A stretch of DNA of 64,000 nt from Sialis fuliginosa. Lineage: Eukaryota > Arthropoda > Insecta > Megaloptera > Sialidae. A program made the position numbers and the translations under genes. Where the stretch lies: NCBI GenBank assembly GCA_961205875.1, contig OY540810.1, positions 3,906,001 through 3,970,000 of the forward strand. The letters run 5' to 3'. Of this stretch, positions 1-11,644 are shown piece by piece (the first letter of the stretch is position 1; each line of letters starts with the position of its first letter). The notes beneath the pieces are model-generated. The model made no database searches. It saw nothing but the letters and a program-made list of their open reading frames with translations, and had not been told where the DNA came from.

Positions 1-849
1 TGACTAAATTAATTAATTTTCAAATGAATAAATTTGACATTTTGGTCTATGATTATCTTTTTATTATGTTCAGTAAAAATAAAAATAATAAAAATTAAGT
101 TTATTATTATTCTGCGGTTCGATAGTTTTCTTAGATTTGGTGGATTTTGCTACAATTAAATTGTATAAGAGAATACATAGTTGACAATTAATACAATTTT
201 TTCAGTTTAATAGAAATGATAGGAAATGATATTGTATTATAGAAATCTACGTTTATATAGAACTCTACATTACAATACAAAATTAATGATTAAACCATTC
301 ATAGATGGCGGTTAGCGTATTCACGATTTAGATATACATACACTACATACATATGTACTCATGCCCGGTATTATAAAGAATTTGCTTGAGTGCAAAAACT
401 TGTAATGCTTGTAATCCAATCAAAATAGCAGCAAAAAAAGCCCAAACCTAGGAAAAATTCGCATAGAGCTAAAAATTAATACATACCTTAAGCCTTAAAC
501 ACACCATTATAAATGAGGAAGTGAATTCCAAATAAGATGACCAGATTTTAGTTTTTGTAAACCCTGACATGTAAATGAAGACCCCTTTTTTATTTTATTT
601 TATCCTTTTTATTTTCATAAAATTTATTACCCTAATCTGCAATTTTGCTCTATTTTTGACAACCTTTTTTTTTACTCGTCATCATTTGTTGCAAAACTCG
701 GAAAAATTGCACTGAAACTCTAAACCCGGAGAACCAGTATGCAAACTCTGAGACTCCGGATCAAAACCTAATTCCAAAACTCGTTCGTTCCATTAAAAAA
801 AAAAATGAGATAGGTATCAGTAGATTTTGAAAGAATTTTTGGCATTATT
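1..849. other. AT-rich intergenic DNA with a MITE end fragment
   Basis: No gene is seen here. At about 361-400 there is one arm (CCCGGTATTATAAAGAATTT) of the MITE family found complete at 38296-38574; the matching right arm is missing, so this is a fragment. The rest is low-complexity A/T sequence with homopolymer runs. Confidence 0.5.
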
Positions 850-2455
850 TCATATTGTAAAGTCACTTCTGAGTAAAACTCATATTTCTTCTCTGTTATG
901 AACCATTTGAAATATAATTACCACAAATCGCATTAAAAAAGCCTTCGTATTGCGGTGAAACAGTGCAAAATTTTGCTTTGCAAGTCGAACAAGTTCATCT
1001 TTTTAGTCAATTGTTAAAAAACGCAATACCCATCACGCACAAAGCTTTTTTATATGTAAACATTTATGAAGTATATGACCAGCACGTTCCCAGTGGCGTC
1101 ACTAGGGTTGGTGTCACCCAGTGCGGTAACTCATGGTGTCACCCCCCTCTATTTTCTAAGCCATCAATAAAAAAAAATCTGAAAAAATTCCAGGATGTAG
1201 CTTTTAATTAGTACATTCACTGAAAATTATAACGAACATTGTTAAAAATATTTTGGACCCCCCTTTTATAGACTGAAAAGTGAACTCACACTTTTTCCCA
1301 CTTACCCCATTGAGTGGGGTGTCATTTATTGATAGGTCTCCTAAAATACAATAAAAAATTTTGAAATAACTCTTTTTTTATAAATCGTAGTGAGAATGAC
1401 TACAGAAAGTGCAGTGTGCATTAATTGCCGATAACATTTTCACCGCAAAATGAGTGCAAAATTACTATAAGGCCGTGGTATCAATAAATAATTGATTATA
1501 AATTAAAAAACATAGGTACACCAAACTATTGATATAAATAGACAAAACCACGATAAATTGCAGTTTTCTGTTTCCTGACTTTTTTCCCGATAACTTCGGA
1601 AACCGCACGTTTCTGCACCTAATTCTTATAAATGTTTAGAATGAACACCTAAGCTACAAATCTATATTAAATATAAAGCGTGGGGAAGCGTGAGTGACTG
1701 CCAAATGTCTCGGTGAACTTGAAGAATTTTCTTTTATCCCTTATTTTATTGTTCAATTAATTAATCGTTAACTAAACCGTATAATTAAAAACGTAAAATT
1801 GTCCTAAAATCTCCATAAGATGAGCTTTTCAGAAATGTATAATACATTATACATATTCCTACAAAGTTTTATAGAAAATTAACTTTTAAAGTGATGAAGC
1901 GAACAGGTTTTAATTGAAAATCCACAAAAATAATGAACAGTAAGGCTTCAAAAATAGTCTTTTTACATAAAATTATGTGAAATTCCTGCATTATAGTAAA
2001 GAATAAAGATTGACTATTAAACTAATAAATAAAATTAAAATATAATGTATGTAGGGACTTTAGTAAAAAACATTTATGATATGTTGTTGTTAATAAATTT
2101 TCCATAGTGCGCTGGGTCGGTTGAGGTGAAACAATGCATAAGAATAATTTCATGGAGTGACAGAATCGTAGGTTGGGTGTCACCCCTTGTGATGGTGTCA
2201 CCCGGTGCGGTCCGCACCCCCCGCACCCCCCTAGTGACGCCACTGACGTTCCTTTGCCTATGGTGTTTGTTAGCTCACTCACTTTCACTTTGAGGTCATT
2301 CAACACAATTTCACGAATGTTTTCTGGAGTAACTGCCTCATTTGGACTTCCTGAACATGGTGCATCATTTGTGCTCGTACGTTCACGATGAAACTCAGTA
2401 AACCAATATTTTACGGTTGAATTAGCTAGGGCAGATGTGCCGTAACACATCGAGC
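850..2455 (-). pseudogene. mariner transposase relic, split by a hAT-like insertion
   Basis: On the minus strand, 2455 down to about 2253 reads as the N-terminal helix-turn-helix region of a mariner transposase, including STVKYWFTEFHR and NEAVTPENI, then a run resembling the conserved VLND...VKVSELTNTI segment. The reading is broken by a foreign insertion at 1091-2245. It resumes with stops and frameshifts from about 1090 down to about 850, where degraded KKALC and a FF-containing stretch resemble the region between the helix-turn-helix and the first catalytic Asp. No complete catalytic core remains, so it cannot encode transposase. The family call rests on remembered conserved motifs of insect mariners; the N-terminal half is clear, the distal half much less so. 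Confidence 0.7.
1091..2245. mobile_element. hAT-like nonautonomous element with 7-bp target duplication
   Basis: The ends are inverted repeats (CAGTGGCGTCACTAGGG at 1091 and its near complement ending CGCCACTG at 2245). Both flanks carry ACGTTCC (1084-1090 and 2246-2252). CAG...CTG ends with a 7-8 bp duplication are typical of hAT. The interior has no transposase. Part of it (about 1155-1440) resembles 49690-49860, a piece of the GGTTCCGTAG-type repeat, so the element is itself composite. It interrupts the mariner relic and is therefore younger than it. Confidence 0.65.
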
Positions 2456-2935
2456 CATTTATTTGTTTATTCCCTTTTTTCCATGATTAAAAAAATAACA
2501 AAAGTAACGTCACTTCGAAGGCTGTAACATGACAAAAAAAAAACAACGAAAACTTGCTCTTATAGCAGCCATAACTGGTAGGTACCTTTATCTTACATAG
2601 GTAAGTATAAGAAAGTAAAAAAATAGCTCAATCGGAACATTGGTATTGCCCATTCTTATCCTGCAATGGCCTTTTACATATGTATATTATAATATGATAA
2701 AAATGATTTCATTATATTATATTACAGAAAAAGTGTAATTTTTGATAAAAATACCAGCATTTTAGAATAATCTATATCATGTAGAAAAAATTACATATAC
2801 CTACATATTCAAGGTTTTAAAATGCAATTAACTTGGTACTCGACAACTATGTAACTAGTTATAATATTTTCTTAATGGTTATTACAACATTATAATTATT
2901 TTATAACGTGAAATGTGATAGGACCTATTTTTGAA
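2456..2935. other. 5' flank of the serine protease gene
   Basis: AT-rich sequence between the mariner relic and the protease start codon. I see no clear TATA box at the usual distance. The only strong TATAAAAG lies just inside the coding sequence (2944-2952), so it is probably chance. Confidence 0.3.
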
Positions 2936-5900
2936 ATGTCTGCGTATAAAAGTATATTTGTGATATTGTTATTTTTACTGAATGGTTATGTTTGTATGTA
3001 TACAGATTTAAGTCGAAATAGTGGAGGTAAGTTTTAAATAAAATAATATAAAGTATGTAATATTTTATAAATATTTCAATGGTGTTAGGCAGGAACCTGG
3101 ACTTGGAGATGTACTTTAACTTGAAACGGGACCTGAAAAAACTGTATTTTTTGCGAAACTGAAACCTAACCGAACTCTTATATTTTAAGGCTAGCGAACT
3201 TGATCCTGTACGAAACCTTTTTATTGTTAACCAGCAACTATTTATTTTTTATTTTATATTTTATTTTTAGGGTTCCGAAGAAACCCTATTAATCTCACTT
3301 ATTATAAAGAATTTGCTTGGCTGCAAATGCAAATTAGTTTCCGGCTCAAGGTTAATAAATACACAGGTTGCCTCGGTAGCTTTTGACCAATCAGCTTGGG
3401 CACCCCAGATGACGTATTTTCTCCTTCTTGCGCCGACTTACAAGGTTATATTTGTTATGATTGGACACATAATTCCCCCTCTCCACATTTGGCACTCCAT
3501 ATGACGTATTCCCTTCTCTCGCGTCGAGTTTCTGAGGCTACCTTGTACTTTACATACTTTGCTTCCAGCTAACGCTATCTACTGGGAGTCAAATTGTTAT
3601 GAAATTGCTCGATATTTTAAAACAATGGTAATAAATGTATAATAATGTAAATGATTTTATGAGGTACACTTGGTGGCACTTATTTTAATTCCTTGATTTT
3701 TAGTTAATACACATGCGTTTAAGTCATTATATGTTTGATTTCATTCGCTATATCTGTGAGTGGTTGTCATTTATATTTAATACCTAGTAGATAGCATTAG
3801 CTGGGAACTAATTTGCATTTGCAGTCAAGTAAAATTTATTTATAATACTGGGCATAAATGTAGTTTTATTTATGTTAATTTTATATTATTTGTTTATAGC
3901 TTGTGGACGTCCTAATACGATTTATGGAAGGATAGTTGGTGGTTATAAGGTGGGGTACTACAAGTATCCCTGGTTCGCATCCCTACGAACAATACATTCT
4001 AGAAGACATACTTGTGGAGGGTCTTTGATCACCTCATCGCACGTCTTAACTGCAGCGCATTGTTTTGAGTAAGTAACAGTACATATGGAATGGCATTTAA
4101 AAAATTGTCAAGTGCGAGTCGAACCTCGCATACTATTCCTAGTTTTGTCCGCTACTGTGTTGTACTTGTACAAACTGGGTTAGCGTAACCCACAAATTTT
4201 GTCGGCTCATATCCCGAATAAATTCAATCATTTTCAACGTTTTTTTGTCCAATCGAAAGGAAAAAGACTCAGAATTATGATTGTGGTATTTAAATTATTG
4301 AAAATATTGAAGGAAAATAGATTTTTTTTAAATGCAAAAGAAATTTTAAAAAATTACTTTTTTTTCAAACGCCTGTATAATAATAATAAACATGTTTTTT
4401 TCTGAATTAGTTCATATTAGATAAAAAAGTAGTTGTGTCAAAAAAAGCAAGGGGGTCTATAATGCCCCGGGCGCCACTTATAGAGGGGCGCTAAATGGCT
4501 CAATTTAAACCGCATAGCATATTTATAAAGAGCTAAATACCAGAATATGTAACTGAAGACCTTTTTTTTTTTTTTTTTAGTCGTGGAAATGTATTTAATA
4601 AATAAGGTTAGATAAAATTAAAACTGAAGACCTTTTTTTTTAGTCACGCTCAGATTTACTATAAAATTATTATTGTTTTTTATTTTCTTAATTTATCGTA
4701 CCCCGGGCGCCAATTATGCTTGCTACGTCACTGCTTGTTGGCCATCTTTTTTATACAAAAGTACATATTTATATTATTTTAATTTTCAACAGAAATGACA
4801 TCAACAATCCAGAAAATCTATTTAATGTAGAATTGGGATTTTATAATATCTGCGCTACAACACCTAATAGTCGACTATATGAAACAAAGAAAGTTATTAT
4901 CCATGAACTGTATGATATACTTGCTCCATTATATGATATAGCTATAATTACTTTGGATCGAGAAACTCATCTAACACCAGTTTGTTTGCCTAAACCAAGT
5001 AAGTTATTTATCAGCTATTAGTAGTGCACGGTGCTCTGGAAGCCGACCTAAATAAAAAAATTGATTACCTCTGATTTGTTAGTACAGTTCAATTAATATT
5101 TAAGGAACATTTTAAGACCAAAAAGAAAAAGATCGCCTCGTCGCTTTTTAAAAATAATTCATAAAACAAGAAATACATAAATCTTGTGCGGGTTATAATG
5201 CGATTTTTTATAAAATTATTTATTGTTATAACTAACTTTTTACTCTACAAAATAACCAAAAAAAATAAAAATTAAAAAATATTGAGATTCGAGCTCGGGA
5301 CGATATTATTGAAACTTGGTCGGATGGTTGGGTCTGGCTTGAGGACGGTCCCATTTCAAAATCATGTGTAAGGGGGAGGGGTGACACCCCAAAAAATTTA
5401 TTTTTTCAAGATATCTCAAAAACGACACATGTTACGTAAAAATTTTATATAATATTTTTTGTAGAGCATTAAATTCCCTATAATGTGAGTTTACAAATTC
5501 GTGTTTAGTTTTTCTAAATTGATACTTGCTTGGATATATTAAATGTCATTTTGACGTTTTAAATGTCATTTTGACATTTGTCAAAAAATTAAAAATATAC
5601 GAAAAAATAATCAGGTGTGTCTTGAGAAAAATGTTGATCTATTATTTTTTAGTAAAATTGTATAAAAATTAAATGGTTAACCAATTCCAGGCAATTTATC
5701 TCAACATTATCGGTTTTTATTTAAATTGTTCAATAATTAACTACCTTTGGTGAATTTAGCATGAGGAAGCACTGTGCATTTACTTGGCAGATGTTTTTGT
5801 AATTGTAAAGAAAAATATCAAGATCCACCTGTTGAAGACTGGGTAATGTGCTACAAGTACAATTTATGGGCACATTATAAGTGTACCAGTGGTCAAAGTA

Positions 5901-8403
5901 CACCCAAGACTTTCGCTGCGGCTTTTGTACCAATTAGGTTTATTTATTTACCTTATGATTACCTTATACTACATAGTCAAGTAATCACGAACACCTAAGG
6001 TTTTGTTTTTATTTAATTTTAATTTTGTTCTTATATTTTATTGAAATTGTTAATGGAAATTGATTAATGAATTATATAATAATAATACACAATACATCTC
6101 TTCATTGGTTTCTTACTCATTACTCAGATTTTAATTTATGTGATTATTCCCTTAGGTGTTTGCAATTACCTCACTCTCCCCTATACATTGTTAATATATC
6201 TATAACTTTAAAAATGGCTTACCTGGTATTCTGCAATTAACATTTAAATTGATTTTATTCTCCGTTCTGATGATCTATAATTCCATATCTAATATTTTTA
6301 TTTTTCACAGCTTCTCTGTTACATCCATCATATTTACCAAACGAAGGTATGGTAATTGGTTTGGGTGTTACTGATGCTAGTGTTAAAAATATACCATGCA
6401 CATTACGTGAGGCTAGAGTACTTATTTACACCTATGCCTACTGCGAAAACGTTCTTGCGCAGATAGCCCTGGAAAATGAAGATAAAGATCAAACAGTCGG
6501 TCCTAACGTGATATGCGCTGGATACATCGAAGGAGGGATCGATGCATGTCAGGTTATGTTTATTTAATGATTAGAAACTTTGGTACTCTTAGGCCCTTCG
6601 CACAAGGAGCAACCGTTTTGCAACGAAAATTGCAAATCAGTTGTGTAAGTAACCGTTTGGTGATTTTGCACGTGTAACGTAATGGCCCTCGAAAAAAACT
6701 GATTTGCAATCAGTTTCCAACTGGTTTCGTGCAACTGTGTTTGCAGGTCGAATTTAGGTTTCAGTTGCATGGTTGCACGATATTTTAGCTTTATAATTAT
6801 AATAATATTATTATTTATTTATAATTCAAATTATTAGTTAGTTATCATTATTCCTATTAATAATTACCTACTTAGTTAGTTCATTAAATTCGTCGAGGAG
6901 GTGGAATAACATGAAGTCCTATACATATACTATAGTCCTGGGTATTCAAGAATGCTTGACATGTTGCCAAAAGTAAAAAAAACTTTAAAGATCGCATTTT
7001 TTCTTCATGGCAATTCCCATAAAACTGTCGATTGATCAAGATTCAGTCGCTCTCGTGTGCGGAGCGGAGATATAAATCGATTGCAAACCAGTTGTAAAAT
7101 AGTCGCTTCCGCAACTGGTTTGCGATTCTCATTGCAAAACAGTCGCACCGTGTGCGGAGGGCCTAAGTATGGTTCATATTTGCGTTGAACCTTATAGTTA
7201 AGACAAAATATAATTACATAATAAAGTGTTTTAATTATTCTATTTGCACTATATGTACAAACTAGAGCACTGTGACCCATAACTTCGATTTCGTCAATTT
7301 TTGAACTTGTAAAATCTGAAAATGTGTATTAACTTATGTTTCTGTTGTAAACTTTTAAACGTACTAAAATAAAAAAGCCCGTTGGATACTAGTCAGCATC
7401 TTGTTTTTGATTTTTTTCTTACTTTACTTACAATAAATTGTGTTCTTTATTGAATTATTTTAAATATACTAACAATAAGACTCTTCTTTTTTACATATTT
7501 CTTTCATTGAGGATTGAATTATTTATAAATAATACAAGTTTCGAATCCACTGTATTAAACTTTGATAAAGATGCTTTACTTGTATATTATGTAAATGGAT
7601 ATATACTTTTAAATTGCAGAACAGTTTAAAACTAATTAACACAAATTATTATTCTAAATGTGGGTGAAGTGTACAAAGTATTATAATGTATATATATAAA
7701 TAATTTGCATTCCACATAATTTAATTTTATGTTAATTTCTACGTGGGTGGGAAATAATAGCGTAATGATTTGAAAAAAAGTTTATTAATTTGTTTTTACA
7801 TTGCAGGGCGATAGCGGAGGTCCTCTACTGGTTCTTGGAAGTAATGGGCGATATATCCAACAAGGTAATAATAAGGGGTGTACCGAAACTGGAATTTTCG
7901 ATTATTTTAAATTATATTTTAATTAATAATAATAATTAAAGCAATATATGTATGCATTTTACATAGATTATTATCTAAAATTAATATACCATTATTTTAT
8001 ATGGTGTTCCTCTATATTACAGTGTTGCCAATGTCGAAATAACACGCACTTCAATAATAAAACACCAATCAAACAATTAATAACGAAACGCTTTTTTTCA
8101 AAACCGGAAAATTTATTATAATATGCCGTTCAAACCCATTGAGAAATTACTTATAATATTAGATATTTGATGTATAAAATATAATTTCCTATACTTGTTT
8201 TCATTCTAGGTATTGTCTCATACGGATACGGGTGCGCGCTGGAAGGCTTCCCTGGGTTTTACACCGACGTAGCTCGTTACGTGACGTGGATAGAGCAACG
8301 AACCAAGCATAACGTAACAAAGACATCAACGAATCCAGTCAACGAATGGAGAAAATATTGGCAGCAATATTATGATTATATATATTCCTTTTTGTATGAC
8401 TGA
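2936..8403 (+). CDS. secreted trypsin-like serine protease, six exons
   Basis: Exons 2936-3026, 3900-4068, 4793-4998, 6311-6552, 7807-7864 and 8210-8403 join in frame with GT/AG sites at every junction. They total 960 nt, 319 codons plus TGA. Residues 1-20 are a hydrophobic signal peptide ([20 protein letters not shown]), which is why the ATG at 2936 is preferred. A short propeptide with Cys32 ends at Arg41, followed by IVGG, the standard activation site of S1 peptidases. The triad is His84 (TAAHC), Asp135 (YDIAII) and Ser239 (GDSGGP). Asp233, six residues before the Ser, and the SYGYGC wall predict cleavage after Arg or Lys. The usual GWG reads GLG. There is no CLIP domain before the protease domain. 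About 25 residues follow the domain, rich in Tyr and Trp, an unusual tail. Introns 1-4 hold transposon debris. Role (digestive, immune or venom) cannot be told from sequence. Confidence 0.9.
3268..3298 (+). repeat. GGTTCCGAAGAAACCCTA repeat end
   Basis: The same short sequence starts the repeat at 32310. It abuts the MITE in intron 1 of the protease gene. Similar 'GGTTCCGTAG' ends occur at about 48029 and 49408. It is probably a terminal fragment of a widespread insect repeat. Confidence 0.5.
3299..3855. mobile_element. CCGGTATTATAAA-type MITE in protease intron 1, with an inner insertion
   Basis: The left arm (ATTATAAAGAATTTGCTTGG) and right arm (ending TTTATAATACTGGGCAT at 3855) are inverted, and 3541-3850 matches 38340-38570 closely. 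Relative to that copy, 3350-3535 is extra. The extra part contains two related segments around GATGACGTATT (about 3409) and ATGACGTATTC (about 3501), so it is a second, internally repeated insertion. Together with the adjacent repeat end it makes up two-thirds of intron 1. Confidence 0.6.
4104..4170. repeat. repeat fragment (CAAGTGCGAGTCGAACCTCG)
   Basis: Inside protease intron 2. The phrase resembles the end of the GGTTCCGTAG-type repeats common in insects. No partner end is evident nearby, so only a fragment is claimed. Confidence 0.35.
4449..4733. mobile_element. hAT-like element remnant in protease intron 2
   Basis: The right end (ACGTCACTG at 4725-4733) reads on the minus strand as CAGTGACGTAGCAAGC, a typical hAT terminus, preceded by CCCCGGGCGCCA. 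A matching CCCCGGGCGCCACTTATAG lies inverted or repeated at about 4465, but the outermost left terminus and a target duplication were not found. The middle has two direct copies of AACTGAAGACCTTTTTTTTT (about 4550 and 4622). Confidence 0.45.
5285..5997 (+). pseudogene. pogo/Tigger-like transposon 3' fragment with PHD-like zinc finger
   Basis: Four other segments share this sequence: 26285-26960, 46431-46985, 55605-55770 (adjacent part) and 63601-64000 (inverted). At 5771-5933 this copy alone continues into a reading frame with [17 protein letters not shown] followed by C-x2-(C lost)-...-LWAHYKC. That matches the PHD-like finger at the C-terminus of some insect pogo-family transposases (EKYQDPP...W..C..C..W.H..C). 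One zinc ligand is replaced by Tyr (CYKY). It sits in protease intron 3. Family placement is from memory of such tails and is moderate. Confidence 0.55.
6592..7163. mobile_element. Harbinger-like MITE in protease intron 4
   Basis: Inverted ends GGCCCTTCGCAC (6592) and GTGTGCGGAGGGCC (ending 7163) are flanked by TTA and TAA, compatible with the three-base TWA target of PIF/Harbinger elements. Sub-terminal regions repeat the phrases AACTGGTTT and TTGCAA several times in both orientations. There is no transposase frame; length is 572 bp. Confidence 0.6.
7164..7262. repeat. repeat unit, inverted copy at 11645-11740
   Basis: The segment from CTAAGTATGGTTCATATTTG through TTGCACTATATGTACAAA matches the reverse complement of 11645-11740 at roughly 90 percent by eye. 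One copy lies in intron 4 of the protease, the other about 3.2 kb past the gene. The Harbinger-like MITE abuts it exactly. Confidence 0.6.
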
Positions 8404-8463
8404 TGTAGATTTTTCTTGTGTTGTTTTCATTTTGATTCTAATTTAAAAATGCAATTACATATA

Positions 8464-9336
8464 CAGAGTGGGGCATTTAAAGTGTTACAGTTGATTATCT
8501 CAGAACCATCGCATATTTGAAAAAAATGTTTGGTTGTAAGGGGGTAATCGAATAGAAATATTTATTTGCTATTTTAACGTAGCCTTCAAGGATATTTGAA
8601 GGTCAACATCATTTTTTTAAATAGGAACCTATAGTTTTTATTTAGTGATTTTATTTTACGTGAAAAGATACGAATCTTTCATTGAAAACTTTTTTTTGAA
8701 CAACCCAAGCTTTCCAAGGTATCTAACAAAATAATTCGAGATTTTGAATTTTCAAGAATTTTTTACTCAGAAACCATAAACTTTAGAAAAAAGTACAAGA
8801 TACAAAAAATGTTTTTTTTGGTCTAATGAAACTTGGAGAATTATTCTAGATTTTTTTTAACATTTCGTACTTTTTTTTGTTTTTGCTAAAATAAAAAAAA
8901 TAGAAAAAGTTTTTAAAAGTTAAAATTTTTTTTTAAATAATTCTCCACGCTTTATTAGACCAAAATAAATATTTTGTGTATCCTGTACTTCTTTTCTAAA
9001 GTTTGTGGTTTCTGAGTAAAAAATTCTTGAAAGTTCAAAATCTCGAATTATTTTGTTAGATACCTTGGAAAGCTTGGATTGTTCAAAAAAAAGTTTTCAA
9101 TGAAAGATTCGTGTTTTTTCACGTAGAATATAAGATTACTAAATAAAAACTATAGGTTCCTATTTAAAAAAATGATGTTGATCTTCAAATATCCTTGAAG
9201 GCCACGTTAAAATAGCAAATAAATGTTACTATTCGATTACCCCCTTACAACCAAACATTTTTTGGTTGAAACATTTTTTTCAAATATGCGATGGTTCTGA
9301 GATAATCAACTGTAACACTTTAAATGCCCCACTCTG
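8464..9336. mobile_element. 873-bp foldback element with TA duplication, just past the protease gene
   Basis: The ends CAGAGTGGGGCATTTAAAG (8464) and its exact complement (ending 9336) are flanked by TA on both sides. The two arms, about 400 bp each, are near-identical inverted copies meeting in an A/T-rich loop around 8870-8920. The right arm has a small duplication (TTTTTTGGTTGAAACATT). No coding frame. The left end is 60 bases past the protease stop codon, and no AATAAA is visible before it, so the transcript may run into the hairpin. Confidence 0.8.
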
Positions 9337-9982
9337 TATAATATTTATTATAATAAAATAAATTATCCGCATACTTTAAATGAATTAATAAAGTGTTTTT
9401 TAATTTTGTATATTTATAATAACTTTTTACAGCTGATTGTGATATCAAAGAAATCACTAATACCTACAGTAAATATATCGTTCAATTTTTAAATGTGTGT
9501 ATATTTGGCAAAAGAGGTAAATAATAATAGGCATATATATATAGGTGAATTTACTAAACGTTGACATTAATATTCTACATAGGTACTGTTAAAATTCTTC
9601 AGCATAAAACTAATTAATAACTAAAGCAATACAAAGTGGTAGATATGTTCTATACATTATACATATAGCGTAACGCCAGACGTAGATAATGTTGGCTTTG
9701 TCAAAATATGGTAATAACGTTTTAACGATTACGACCAACCAAACATATGTATACGTACCTACTCTATTGTCACATGTAATTATTTTTGATACTAACCGTT
9801 ATTGTTGTACAGATCCAATCTTCAATATAATTACTTGTAAATTTTCATTGCAGAAAGATATTGCTTATGTTCAAATTGTTTGTTATTAATATTAGTATTA
9901 GTCGAATGGTTGGTGGATAATGACAATTATCTATTGTTTAAACTGCTGTGTATTTATTATTACCAATATTATACTTCTTCTA
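9337..9982. other. AT-rich spacer
   Basis: No gene or clear repeat seen. The sequence AATAAAATAAATTATC at about 9352 could serve as a polyadenylation signal for a protease transcript running through the foldback, but this is only a possibility. Confidence 0.3.
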
Positions 9983-9986
9983 TTAA

Positions 9987-10696
9987 GGATGTATGGCAGG
10001 TATCTAATTTCAACGAGAAATAGTTGAAATTTGGAGAATTTACTCTTTATAAATCTTAAGTACCCATACAAAATTTCAAAAGGTTTTACAGCATAGTTCG
10101 AAAGTTATAATTTAAAAAAATTAACATGGGCTCTTATGGAAGAATGGTGTATTGAGAAAAATCTGAAATTTTCACCACACGTCACTTACATATTTAGCAA
10201 GAAGTTTCATAAAAAAATTATACACATACACAACTAAATTGTGAGAAAAAAAAATTATTGGTGAAAAATATTAAAAAAAAATAATGGCGTACTGAAATGT
10301 AATGATTTGTTTTTATTACATATTTTTTCATATATGTAAGCATATGATGTACTAATATTATTATTTTTATTACATTTGTATGTTCCACATATGTTCTTAA
10401 GAGTGTTATTTAAAAATAAAATACATCTTTTGTTTTTATATCTGACAGATGAATTCAGAATAAAATTTTTTCGTATTATCAACACAAATATTGATTTTTT
10501 CGCTAAAATTCTAAAATAACAGTAAATAATGGGAAATAAGGTTTTAAACAAAAGTATTTTTATAGTTTATGTAGTATATAAACCAATTTGATTTTCTTAT
10601 AAGCATTTAAAGTGAGTAATTCATAATTTGATTATGATCGTTCATAGCATCTAGATTTACATTATTTTTGACACAGACTGTACGTGCCATACATCC
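9987..10696. mobile_element. TTAA-flanked nonautonomous element
   Basis: TTAA (9983-9986) plus GGATGTATGGCA at the left and TGCCATACATCC plus TTAA (10697-10700) at the right form 12-bp inverted ends with a TTAA duplication, as for piggyBac-like elements. The left terminal 120 bp recur inverted at 54070-54182, again ending at TTAA. There is no transposase frame. The GG start is not the CCC typical of piggyBac, so superfamily placement is tentative. Confidence 0.6.
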
Positions 10697-10804
10697 TTAA
10701 TTAGATAACAATGATATAAACACTTCTTATTGTATTAATAAATACAAATCAGAGCTGAAATAAAGACCTTACACTTTTTTACTTTCTTATATTTATGTAA
10801 TAGG

Positions 10805-11104
10805 GCATTATATCTCGGTAACGGGGTAAGATATTTGAATGCGTAATAATTTAAATTAAAGGGGAATCCAGTGTCTTTAAAATAATATGTAACTGTAAAT
10901 ATTTTTCTATAGTTAATCATTATTTTTTAAATAATGTTTGTTTATTATTTTTTTTATAAAAATAATCTTATTTTGAGGGCATTTTTCAAACGATTAACTA
11001 TAATAAAAGTTTGGCTGTTATATATCATTTTAAAGGTACTGAATGTTTCTTTAATTTAAACTATTGTGTATTCAAATATCTTACCCCGTTATCGAGATAT
11101 AATA
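10805..11104. repeat. inverted repeat with about 115-bp arms
   Basis: The left arm begins with TATATCTCGGTAACGGGGTA. Its complement ends the right arm (TACCCCGTTATCGAGATATA). Homology continues through TATAGTTAATC near the loop, with scattered mismatches. No target duplication recognised. Probably a foldback MITE. Confidence 0.6.
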
Positions 11105-11144
11105 TCCAAATTTATGTTTTTTTTCTAATAAAAAAAATAATTTA

Positions 11145-11250
11145 GGAACCTCAGGATGATATCCAATTACAAATTCCGTCGGTATGTATTTTAAAGATTT
11201 ACAAATGAAAATTTTGCGCATATAGCGTTTCGAAGATTCGAAAAAAACAT
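11145..11250 (-). repeat. dispersed repeat, partner at 42255-42360
   Basis: Read on the minus strand, this matches 42255-42360 along its length (GGAATTTGTAATTGGATAT shared exactly). Family unknown. Confidence 0.55.
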
Positions 11251-11644
11251 TTTTTCACTCCACCAGTCCGAAAATCGATGGAATTATCTATTTTGACTTT
11301 TCCTGGAAGAGTAAAATTTTATATAAGATAAAATTTTTACCTTGAATGTTTATTACTGATGTCAATTTTTAAATTTTTCGAATTAGTTTCGAAACGGTCT
11401 TCTTTAGAGAAAAATGATCAAGTTATAAATCGTAGACATTACATTAACAACAAATTTTCTAAAAAAAGTACATTCTTTTTGTTTCTTTCTAATCCTCCTG
11501 TAACTCTGGAATTAAATTTTAATTTACAAAAACCTTTGGAAAACAGAGATTTAATTTTTTACTTTAATTACAGAGCTTTTAATATAACCCCCTTTTTCCT
11601 AGAATTGTTTTGATGAATATATTTATATTGTCGCCAAATTTTGT

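Noticed and set aside
2944..2952. TATAAAAG as a promoter TATA box
   Set aside because: It lies inside the first codons of the protease signal peptide (Tyr-Lys-Ser). Using it would place the start of transcription within the signal peptide and leave no secreted product.
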